From an uncultured Pelagibacteraceae bacterium (GTDB lineage Bacteria; Pseudomonadota; Alphaproteobacteria; Pelagibacterales; Pelagibacteraceae), in the NCBI GenBank assembly GCA_902570125.1, contig CACFXK010000011.1:1-42783 (forward strand): DNA of 42,783 nt, written 5' to 3'. The notes under the pieces are model-generated. The model did not search any database and had not been told where the DNA came from. It saw only the letters and a program-made list of their open reading frames with translations. A program made the position numbers and the translations under genes. This document shows, in pieces, positions 17,317 through 24,642 of this stretch (the stretch's first letter is position 1; each line of letters opens with the position of its first letter).

Positions 17317-18055
17317 AAACTCTAAGATATACGTAGGAAAAGTAATACATAGACGATTTAAACCTAAAAATCATTATTTCAAATATAGGGTTTTTTCATT
17401 ACTAATAGACTTAGATGATTTAAATGAAATTGATAATAAAATTAAAATATTTTCATATAATAAATTCAATATCATTAGTTTTTTTGATAAAGACCATGGG
17501 GATAGAGATGGTACCTGTTTAAAAAACTGGGTAAAAAAAAAACTAGAAAATATTGGTATCGACAATAAAGACGTTAAAATCAAATTATTCTGTTATCCAA
17601 GAATATTGGGTTATGTATTTAATCCTCTAAGTGTTTTCTTTATATATGATAAGTACGATAAGATAATCTCTTTATTTTATGAGGTTAAAAATACATTTGG
17701 TGAACAACACACATACATTTTCAAAGCTGAAGATAATGAAACTTTAAAAAATAGTTGTGTAAAAAAATTTCATGTATCGCCTTTCATAGATATGGAGTGT
17801 AGTTACAAATTTAGAGTAAATAAACCCTCAGACAAAATATCAGTTATAATTGACCAATCTGATAATGATGGTAAACTTTTATTCGCATCCCAGGACGGTA
17901 CCGCAAAAGAATTTAGTAATAAAAATCTATTCGTTTCCTATATTTTTCACCCCTTGATGACATTTAAAGTTATTGTCGCAATCCACTATGAGGCATTTAA
18001 ACTATGGTTAAAAGGAATAAAGTTTATTAAAAAAAAAATAAATATTAAAAAATAA
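17309..18055 (+). CDS. DUF1365 family protein
   Basis: This is a 248-residue protein of the DUF1365 (COG3496) family. Markers are YVGKVIHRRFKPKNHYFKYRVF at the N-terminus, DHGDRDGTCLKNWV near residue 62, CYPRILGYVFNPLSVFF near 92, the KKFHVSPFIDMECSYKF strand near 150 and a C-terminal HPLMTFKVIVAIHYEAFKLW. No enzyme activity is established for the family that I can vouch for. It is always met next to the FAD oxidoreductase upstream and the CFA-like gene downstream, so it likely acts on the same lipid substrate. Confidence 0.88.
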   Translation: MLKNSKIYVGKVIHRRFKPKNHYFKYRVFSLLIDLDDLNEIDNKIKIFSYNKFNIISFFDKDHGDRDGTCLKNWVKKKLENIGIDNKDVKIKLFCYPRILGYVFNPLSVFFIYDKYDKIISLFYEVKNTFGEQHTYIFKAEDNETLKNSCVKKFHVSPFIDMECSYKFRVNKPSDKISVIIDQSDNDGKLLFASQDGTAKEFSNKNLFVSYIFHPLMTFKVIVAIHYEAFKLWLKGIKFIKKKINIKK

Positions 18056-18072
18056 TAGTTCGGTAGAAAAAA

Positions 18073-19245
18073 GTGAATTTGAATAAATTATCAGACAAAA
18101 TTGTCTTTAACTCACTAAAATTTATTAAACATGGAAATTTAAAAATAATAAACCATGATGGAAAAGAATATACCTTCGGAAATGGTAATGAAAAATTAAA
18201 TGCTAATCTAAAAATAAATAAACCAGGGTTAACTTTTAAAATTATCAAAAATGGAAGTGTAGGTCTAGCAGAAGCATATATGGATAATTATTTTGAGACA
18301 AATAATTTAACTAATCTTATAGAGCTTGCGGCAAAAAATATAAAAATAGTTCATAAATTTTCTGGCTCTTTCGATCTTTCAATATTTAATAAAATTAAAG
18401 GTTTGTTTATTAAAAATAATAAATCTAGGAGTAAAGAAAACATTAGAAAACATTATGATTTAGGGAATGAATTTTTCTCATTATGGCTTGATAAAACCCT
18501 AACTTATTCGAGCGCAATTTTTGACGATAGTAATGATTTGGAAAAAGCTCAGTTAAATAAATATAAAAAACTCTCGAGTCTTGTTAAGCCTAAATCAGGT
18601 GATAAGATGCTTGAGATTGGCTGTGGCTGGGGAGGATTTGCAGAATATATTGGAAAAAATTATGACGTAAAGTTAGATTGCATAACAATCTCCAAAAAAC
18701 AATACGAATATTCAAAAGAAAGAATTCACAAAGAGGGTTTGAATGAAAAAATAAATATACAAATGTTAGATTTTAGAGATGTTAAAAATAATTATAATTC
18801 AATAGCCTCTATAGAAATGATAGAAGCAGTAGGGCAGAGTTATTTAAAAAACTATTTTAATACTATCAAAGAAAACTTAGTTGATGGAGGAACAGCAGCT
18901 ATACAATCAATTACTATAGATGAATCCATCTATGATAGATATAAAAGTAAAACTGATTTTATCCAAAAATATATTTTTCCTGGTGGTTTTTTACCTAGTA
19001 AAAATGAGTTAGTAAAACTAGCAAATCAATCTGGACTTAAGTTTGAGAATTGTAATTCATATGGTGATCATTACTCAAATACACTAAATATTTGGAGAGA
19101 AGAGTTCTTAGAAAAATGGGAACAAATTTCATCCCAAGGCTTTGACAATACTTTTAAAAGAATGTGGAATTTTTATTTATCTTATTGTGAAGCAGGTTTT
19201 AAATCAAAAAATATAGACTTAATCCAATTTGCTCTTCAAAAATAA
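18073..19245 (+). CDS. Cyclopropane-fatty-acyl-phospholipid synthase-like methyltransferase
   Basis: This is a 390-residue SAM-dependent lipid methyltransferase (COG2230). HYDLGNEFFSLWLD at 127-140, the SAM loop LEIGCGWGGF at 180-189, SIEMIEAVG at 246-254 and KYIFPGGFLPS at 299-309 define the family. Of the five residues that hold bicarbonate in E. coli Cfa (C139, E239, H266, I268, Y317), alignment by eye keeps E251, I280 and Y334 but replaces Cys by S147 and His by Q278. This suggests a product other than a simple cyclopropane, such as a methyl-branched acyl chain. GTG at 18073 is the start, 17 bases after DUF1365. Confidence 0.9.
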   Translation: MNLNKLSDKIVFNSLKFIKHGNLKIINHDGKEYTFGNGNEKLNANLKINKPGLTFKIIKNGSVGLAEAYMDNYFETNNLTNLIELAAKNIKIVHKFSGSFDLSIFNKIKGLFIKNNKSRSKENIRKHYDLGNEFFSLWLDKTLTYSSAIFDDSNDLEKAQLNKYKKLSSLVKPKSGDKMLEIGCGWGGFAEYIGKNYDVKLDCITISKKQYEYSKERIHKEGLNEKINIQMLDFRDVKNNYNSIASIEMIEAVGQSYLKNYFNTIKENLVDGGTAAIQSITIDESIYDRYKSKTDFIQKYIFPGGFLPSKNELVKLANQSGLKFENCNSYGDHYSNTLNIWREEFLEKWEQISSQGFDNTFKRMWNFYLSYCEAGFKSKNIDLIQFALQK

Positions 19246-19253
19246 ATAATACT

Positions 19254-19790
19254 ATGAAAATAAAATATTTATTATTGATAATAATCTCAGTATTGATTAC
19301 AAGTTGTTCATCAAACCAAGCAATGAAACCAGAAGATTTCAAAAACCAAAAACCTAGATTAATAATAGAAGAGTATTTATCTGGAAATGTAAAAGCATGG
19401 GGAATTTTACAAAATAGATCAGGTAAAGTGACAAGACAATTTTCTGCAGACCTAGATGGAAAGTGGGATGGAAAACAATTAATACTTGACGAAAAATTTG
19501 TTTGGAACGATGGAGAAATTCAAAATAGGCAATGGACAATCAATAAAATCGATGAACATAACTATGAAGGCACTGCTGGAGATGTAGTTGGAACTGCAAA
19601 GGGTTTTTCTTATGGTCCTGCATTTAAGTTTGAATATGTACTGTTAGTTCCTGTAAAAGGAAGAGAAATGAAAATAACTTTTGATGATTGGATCTTTATG
19701 CAAGATGAAAGAGTAGCAATTAATAGAGCAAAAATGACAAAGTTTGGTATTAAAGTTGCAGAATTAACTGTGATGTTTGTTAAAGATTAA
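19254..19790 (+). CDS. DUF3833 family lipoprotein
   Basis: This is a 178-residue lipoprotein: a hydrophobic leader ends in the lipobox LITSC with the lipidated Cys at position 18. The body (KPEDFKNQKPRLIIEEYLSG, then GKVTRQFSADLDGKWDG, then YEGTAGDVVGTAKGFSYGPAF) matches the DUF3833 family, a regular companion of the CFA-like and DUF1365 genes. It should sit in the envelope, perhaps as a lipid-binding partner; that role is inference. It is the last gene of the plus-strand run that begins at 13589, and it meets the convergent SDR gene after 2 bases. Confidence 0.85.
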   Translation: MKIKYLLLIIISVLITSCSSNQAMKPEDFKNQKPRLIIEEYLSGNVKAWGILQNRSGKVTRQFSADLDGKWDGKQLILDEKFVWNDGEIQNRQWTINKIDEHNYEGTAGDVVGTAKGFSYGPAFKFEYVLLVPVKGREMKITFDDWIFMQDERVAINRAKMTKFGIKVAELTVMFVKD

Positions 19791-19792
19791 AT

Positions 19793-20548
19793 TTATTTTT
19801 TTTGAAGCTTCGTCATTTTTCTTATCAAATATAAGTAGATCCCATTTGGCAAAATCTTAAAAAATTTTAATATTAAAAATAAACTTCTAGGAAAAGCTAT
19901 TTCAAATGAATTTTTATTTATTAAACCATCATAAATCTGTTCAGCCGCATATTGTGTGGTTTTTAAAAATGGCATTTTAAATGTGTTTTTATCCGTAAGT
20001 CTTGTTTTGATAAATCCAGGGCTGACTAGACATACGCGAACATCATATCTTTGAAAATCAAGATATAAACTTTCTGCTAAATTAATAAGAGCTGCTTTTG
20101 CAGGCCCATAGGCAGTTGAATTTGGCAATCCTCTGTATCCTGCAGTAGAAGATACAATAGATATAACTCCTTGCCTTTTTTCTTTGTAATATTTTTCAAC
20201 AGCTTTAATACAGTTTATGGTTCCAATATAATTGACATTTGTAACATCAATTATATTCTGAAGATCAAAATTCTTCTCTTTTTCAGGCTCATAAATTGCA
20301 GTAGAAAAAAAACAAATATCAACCTTATTGTATTTCTCCACGATTGTTTTAAAAACTGAATTACATGCTTCATAATCAACAATATCTAATTTCAAATAAT
20401 CAATATTTTCATTTTTATCTGAAATATCTTTTAAGACTTCCTCACGTCTTGATGATATAATTACCTGCCATCCTTTATTTGCAAACTTTAATGCAACTGC
20501 TTTTCCTATTCCACTGCTACCGCCAGTTATCCAAATTACTTTTTTCAT
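19793..20548 (-). CDS. Short-chain dehydrogenase/reductase
   Basis: This is a classical SDR of 251 residues. The cofactor motif TGGSSGIG starts at residue 8, the Ser of SIVSSTAG lies near 142 and the catalytic YGPAK near 155, so the active site is complete. The C-terminal 30 residues (SLFLILKFFKILPNGIYLYLI) are hydrophobic and could attach it to the membrane. An SDR of this kind is a common member of the photolyase/CFA-like cluster. The substrate is unknown. Confidence 0.85.
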   Translation of the reverse strand: MKKVIWITGGSSGIGKAVALKFANKGWQVIISSRREEVLKDISDKNENIDYLKLDIVDYEACNSVFKTIVEKYNKVDICFFSTAIYEPEKEKNFDLQNIIDVTNVNYIGTINCIKAVEKYYKEKRQGVISIVSSTAGYRGLPNSTAYGPAKAALINLAESLYLDFQRYDVRVCLVSPGFIKTRLTDKNTFKMPFLKTTQYAAEQIYDGLINKNSFEIAFPRSLFLILKFFKILPNGIYLYLIRKMTKLQKK

Positions 20549-20585
20549 CTATTTTCTTTGTTTTATCTCATAAATTTTTATCGAC

Positions 20586-20879
20586 ATGCGACAAGAATTG
20601 AATAGTATTAATTATATTGAGAACTATATCAACCATATGTTCAAAATTATAATCATATATGAGTTAATTTTCGTCGCGTTTTGGAATATTCTTTATTATT
20701 CTAACTCTGGAGTAGAGAACTGGTTCCAAGAAAAAATTTTGACAGCCATCTTTGTGTTTCTATCTACCATGGCTTTAGGACTAACTTTAATTTATGTAAT
20801 TTATTATAGTTTAAAAATTACAGGGCTATCAAAAATCTTAAAATCACTTAAAGATCCTAGAAAAAGCAATACACAATAA
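20586..20879 (+). CDS. Small membrane protein, unknown
   Basis: This is a 97-residue protein with two hydrophobic segments (about residues 19-40 and 52-75) and a basic C-terminal tail (KSLKDPRKSNTQ). I recognise no family. It lies between a divergent SDR gene (37-base gap) and the convergent DUF2256 gene, whose stop codon begins at the next base. Its codon use looks like that of its neighbours, and its tight packing argues that it is a real gene. Confidence 0.6.
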   Translation: MRQELNSINYIENYINHMFKIIIIYELIFVAFWNILYYSNSGVENWFQEKILTAIFVFLSTMALGLTLIYVIYYSLKITGLSKILKSLKDPRKSNTQ

Positions 20880-21008
20880 TTAATTACTAGAGGCGCATCT
20901 CTTAGAGCAATACTTAACTTTTTCCCAATTAAGTTTCCATTTTTTTCTCCAAGAAAAAGGCTTGTTACAAACTTTGCATACCTTAGTTGGTAGGTTTTGT
21001 TTTTTCAT
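20880..21008 (-). CDS. DUF2256 zinc-ribbon protein
   Basis: This 42-residue frame starts at ATG 21008 and ends at 20880. It reads [16 protein letters not shown], then [11 protein letters not shown]; the four cysteines C11, C14, C34 and C38 form a CxxC...CxxxC zinc site with the RKKW block between, which is the DUF2256 pattern. DUF2256 proteins are frequent neighbours of photolyase genes in other bacteria. Here it overlaps the 3' end of the DUF393 gene by 26 bases and so is translated in the photolyase operon. The function is not known. Confidence 0.85.
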   Translation of the reverse strand: MKKQNLPTKVCKVCNKPFSWRKKWKLNWEKVKYCSKRCASSN

Positions 21009-21354
21009 TTAATTGTTTTCTGTTTTTTAAAAATAAGAAAAATGCAGCAATTTCGTATATATAATGAAAAATAATAAATAAGGGTTTTATTGAAAAAATT
21101 TTAGATAGGATTTTATATTTTGGTATTTTTGACCAAATTATAATAAATGCTTTAGCACCTCCAATAACTTCACCATCATTTATTACATGCAACCTTCTGA
21201 GCAACTCTTTTTGCGACTTAGATGTTATTTTTATAGCCTCATCATTATTTGTAATATCTATCCACTCCAAATCACTATTTGCAATTTTTTTATAATGATT
21301 TATTTCCATTCTACAAATATTGCAAGAATCGTTAAAATAAACTTTAATTCCCAT
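20983..21354 (-). CDS. DUF393 thiol-disulfide oxidoreductase-like protein (DCC family)
   Basis: This is a 123-residue protein with a thioredoxin-like start: a strand, then [13 protein letters not shown] with a CxxC at C11 and C14. [18 protein letters not shown] near residue 62 is the usual cis-Pro-like region of the DCC family, and a C-terminal hydrophobic segment ([17 protein letters not shown]) may bind the membrane. The start overlaps the photolyase stop by 11 bases, and its end overlaps DUF2256. The partner protein is unknown; its place suggests redox support of the photolyase or lipid enzymes. Confidence 0.82.
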   Translation of the reverse strand: MGIKVYFNDSCNICRMEINHYKKIANSDLEWIDITNNDEAIKITSKSQKELLRRLHVINDGEVIGGAKAFIIIWSKIPKYKILSKIFSIKPLFIIFHYIYEIAAFFLFLKNRKQLNEKTKPTN

Positions 21355-22840
21355 AAGTATTATCTTTAATGAATTTGTTTGCTTCTGATAATATTAATTT
21401 TTTTCTATCTTCTTTCATTTTATCAAAAATTCTTACCATCATAGACAACCTTGGATTTTTCAAAAAAAATTTTCTATTTCTATCTATGAAACGCCAATAA
21501 AGACCATCCATAACATTACACCAGTTGCCCCTTTTAAAATCCATCATTTTCATAAAATAACTTGATCCACAGATATAAGGCTTAGTTGCGAAAATTCCAC
21601 CATCACTAAACAAACCCATTCCATAAACATTTGGAACCATAACCCAATCAGATGAGTCCACAAACATTTCCATGAACCATTTATAAACTGATTTTGGTTC
21701 AACTTCGCATAAATTCATAATATTTGACAATATCATTAATCTTTCAATGTGGTGCGACCAACCAAATTTGCTAGCATTTTTAATTGCATGATCTAAAGGA
21801 TCCAAACCAGTGCTGCCATCATAGAATGTATCTTTCATTTTTCTATTATGTTTAAAGAAATTTCCACTTTCCATTTCTTTACTATAATTTTGATATATTC
21901 CTCTCATAAACTCTCTCCAACCAATTATTTGTCTTATATAACCTTCTAAAGAATTTAGTCTCACACTCTTACTATGGTGATAAGTCATTATTTTTTGAAT
22001 GATAATGTCTGGAGTTATTAAACCTAGATTTAAATACGGACTAAGAGCACTGTGAAATAAAATATTATTTTTTTGATCAACAGCATCTTCGTAATCACCA
22101 AATAGGTTTAATTTATCTTTAATAAAAAAATCTAATAATTTTGAAATATCTTTATATTCAGTTGCAAACCAAAATTTTTTGGTATCACCTGGATGTTTAC
22201 TAAATAATTTTTCAATAATTGGTTTTAAACTTTTTGTATGTTTAGTTTCTTTAATTTCTGGAAATTTTGGTATTAAGATATTTTTTGGCAGTTTTTTTCT
22301 ATTATCCTCGTCAAAACTCCATTTTCCTCCCTCTGGTGTGCCATCTTTGTTTAACAAAATGTTTAATCTTTCTCGCTTTTCTTTATAAAACTTTGCCATA
22401 AAGGGTTTTTTTGTTTTTGATAAATATTTTTTAAAATCTTCACGACTATCTAAAAACATTGGCGATCGAATTATATTCCACTGAATATTTTGTTTTTTTA
22501 AAAAATTATATATTTTTGTTTCAAAAAATTTATCCTCTACTTCAAAACTAGTTACTTCTTTTATCTTATTCATCTTTAACAATTTTTCTAATTTCTTCGT
22601 ATAGTCCTTTTTAAAATCAGTAGAATCAATTTTTGAGTAATTAAGCTTAAATTTATTTTCCTTCAATTTATCCGCATAAGATCTCATTGAAGATAAAAAT
22701 AGTAGAATTTTTAATTTATGATGTCTTTCATATGTACATAATTGGTAGTCTTCTGACATAAAAAATAGGTGGTCTTTTTTGAAGCGGTCGAGGTTTTTTA
22801 ATGGAAATAACTGATTTCCAAGTATAAAAAATAATTTCAT
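21344..22840 (-). CDS. Photolyase/cryptochrome of the FeS-BCP-like family
   Basis: This is a 498-residue flavoprotein related to bacterial (6-4) photolyases (PhrB type, Pfam DPRP), which repair UV lesions in DNA with blue light. The N-terminal Rossmann domain starts ILGNQLF. The FAD domain carries FHSALSPYLNLGL near 262, EGYIRQIIGWREFMRG near 299, GWSHHIERLMILSNIMNLC near 360, DWVMVPNVYGM near 398 and a C-terminal NPRLSMMVR near 462. Only four Cys exist (C35, C378, C424, C441). C378 and C441 fit two of the four Fe-S ligands of PhrB, but the usual DYCxxC pair is replaced by DFKRGN, so the cluster is probably absent. Confidence 0.88.
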   Translation of the reverse strand: MKLFFILGNQLFPLKNLDRFKKDHLFFMSEDYQLCTYERHHKLKILLFLSSMRSYADKLKENKFKLNYSKIDSTDFKKDYTKKLEKLLKMNKIKEVTSFEVEDKFFETKIYNFLKKQNIQWNIIRSPMFLDSREDFKKYLSKTKKPFMAKFYKEKRERLNILLNKDGTPEGGKWSFDEDNRKKLPKNILIPKFPEIKETKHTKSLKPIIEKLFSKHPGDTKKFWFATEYKDISKLLDFFIKDKLNLFGDYEDAVDQKNNILFHSALSPYLNLGLITPDIIIQKIMTYHHSKSVRLNSLEGYIRQIIGWREFMRGIYQNYSKEMESGNFFKHNRKMKDTFYDGSTGLDPLDHAIKNASKFGWSHHIERLMILSNIMNLCEVEPKSVYKWFMEMFVDSSDWVMVPNVYGMGLFSDGGIFATKPYICGSSYFMKMMDFKRGNWCNVMDGLYWRFIDRNRKFFLKNPRLSMMVRIFDKMKEDRKKLILSEANKFIKDNTYGN

Positions 22841-22850
22841 TAATTATTAT

Positions 22851-23561
22851 ATGTCAGAAAAATATCTAATTGTCGGTGCGACAGGTTCTATCGGATCCAA
22901 TTTAGCAGAGCAAATGTATTCTTCTGGTAAAGAAATTCATTTAGTTGGAAGAGATGAAAGTCAACTTAAAAATTTAGCTGAGAAATTGAACTCTTCTTAT
23001 ACTGTGGCAGATGTATTACACGAGGCGTTCGTGGATACAATTAAATCAGACATACCAGAAATCAAAGGTGTAGCATATTGTGTTGGATCTATAGATTTGA
23101 AGCCTTTAAAGATGGCAACTGAGAATGATTTCAATAAATGTATGAAACTTAATTTTTATTCTGCGGTGGACTTAATAAAAGGATATCAAGATAACCTAAA
23201 ACAAAATAATGGTTCAATTGTTTTATTTTCAACAGTTGCAGCTCAAAGAGGTTTTACAAATCATTCAATAATAGCATCAACCAAAGCGGCTATTGAGGGA
23301 CTAACTGTATCATTAGCAGCTGAATTTGCTCCAAACATAAGAGTTAATAGTGTTGCTCTAAGTTTAACTAATTCTAAGATAGCTCAACCAATGTTAAAAA
23401 ATATAGCAATTGCTCAAGGAATAGCTAAAGCCCATCCACTTAAAAGACTAGGTGAGGGTAAAGATGGAGCAGCTTTAGCAAAATTTTTACTTACCGAGGA
23501 AAGTTCCTGGGTAACGGGTCAAATAATTGCAGTTGATGGTGGAAGATCAAAACTTTCATAA
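22851..23561 (+). CDS. SDR-family protein lacking the catalytic tyrosine
   Basis: This is a 236-residue Rossmann protein with the cofactor loop VGATGSIGSNL at residues 8-18, CVGS near 77 (in place of NAG), S127 of LFSTVA and a C-terminal VTGQIIAVDGGRS. The usual YxxxK is IASTK at 141-145: Lys145 remains, Tyr is Ile. The protein is therefore either an unusual reductase or a binding protein. The ATG is 10 bases from the divergent photolyase start. GTG of the next gene follows after 1 base. Confidence 0.85.
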   Translation: MSEKYLIVGATGSIGSNLAEQMYSSGKEIHLVGRDESQLKNLAEKLNSSYTVADVLHEAFVDTIKSDIPEIKGVAYCVGSIDLKPLKMATENDFNKCMKLNFYSAVDLIKGYQDNLKQNNGSIVLFSTVAAQRGFTNHSIIASTKAAIEGLTVSLAAEFAPNIRVNSVALSLTNSKIAQPMLKNIAIAQGIAKAHPLKRLGEGKDGAALAKFLLTEESSWVTGQIIAVDGGRSKLS

Positions 23562-23562
23562 A

Positions 23563-24627
23563 GTGAAAAAAATAATATACGTTTTAATTCTTTTTTTCGT
23601 ATTTGCCTCAAAATCGTATTCACAAAACTTTAAATTAGAAAAATTAGTTAACCTAGACTCACCTTGGGGATCCTCTTTTATTAATAGTAATGAAATAATA
23701 ATTACAGAAAAAAGTGGCAAAATAAAAATTGTAAATATTTTATCTAGAGAAGTTCAAGAAATTAGTCATCAACTTAACTTTGTTGTCCATGGTCAAGGAG
23801 GCTTATTAGATATTATTCATAAAGACAATAATATTTGGATTTCATATACTGAAGATAGAGGTGGATATAAAACTAGCACTTCTATTGCAAAAGCAGAATT
23901 TAATAGGAAACAATTAAACTTTAAAAATATTTTTCAATCAAATCCCCCAATAGACTCTGGTTATCATTTTGGATCAAGATTAGTTATCAAAGATAATTTT
24001 TTATTTGCTTCTGCGGGTGAGAGAGGACAAGGTATGATTGCACAAGACGCCTCAAAGCACCCAGGTAGTATTATAAGAATTCATTTAGATGGAAGTATAC
24101 CAAAAGATAATCCAAAGTTTGAGGGTATGGTAGATTGGTTGCCAGAGATTTATCAAATTGGAATTAGAAATCCTCAAGGGATGGCACTTTCTGAATTTGA
24201 TGGAAAAGTTTACATGAGTAATCATGGGGCAAAAGGTGGAGATTGGTTCGGAGAAGTTAAAAAAGGTGAAAATTATGGATGGAAAATTTTAGGATGGGGA
24301 GGAACCAATTATTCTGGAATTCCAATTGGCCCAAAATGGAAACCTGGATTTACAAAAGCTATTCAATATTGGGTACCCTCAATAGCAACTAGTGCAATAA
24401 CTATTTATAAAGGTGATGAGTTTAATGAGTGGAATAGTCATGCTTTAATCACTTCTTTAAAAGATAAATCCTTAAGAAAACTGATATTTGATGACTTATC
24501 AAATGTAAAAGAAGAGGTTATTTTTAAAAATAAAATTGGAAGAATTAGAGACATTCAAGTGCATCCCTCTAACGGAAAAATTTATTTTTTATCTCAAGAT
24601 GCTTTATGGTTAATGCAAAGAAAATAG
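23563..24627 (+). CDS. Periplasmic PQQ-type sugar dehydrogenase (glucose/sorbosone dehydrogenase family)
   Basis: The GTG at 23563 gives 354 residues with a clear signal peptide (KKIIYVLILFFVFASKSYSQ), whereas the in-frame ATG at 23527 lies inside the previous gene. The mature part is a six-bladed propeller: GLLDIIHKDNNIWISY, SGYHFGSRLVI, GERGQGMIAQD, HPGSIIRIHLDGSIPKDNP, EIYQIGIRNPQGMAL, KGENYGWKILGWGG and VPSIATSAITIYKG. This matches soluble aldose dehydrogenases of the YliI/Asd group. Substrate is unknown, and PQQ would need to be imported or made elsewhere. It ends 15 bases before the next gene. Confidence 0.88.
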   Translation: MKKIIYVLILFFVFASKSYSQNFKLEKLVNLDSPWGSSFINSNEIIITEKSGKIKIVNILSREVQEISHQLNFVVHGQGGLLDIIHKDNNIWISYTEDRGGYKTSTSIAKAEFNRKQLNFKNIFQSNPPIDSGYHFGSRLVIKDNFLFASAGERGQGMIAQDASKHPGSIIRIHLDGSIPKDNPKFEGMVDWLPEIYQIGIRNPQGMALSEFDGKVYMSNHGAKGGDWFGEVKKGENYGWKILGWGGTNYSGIPIGPKWKPGFTKAIQYWVPSIATSAITIYKGDEFNEWNSHALITSLKDKSLRKLIFDDLSNVKEEVIFKNKIGRIRDIQVHPSNGKIYFLSQDALWLMQRK

Positions 24628-24642
24628 TATATATTAAAATTT

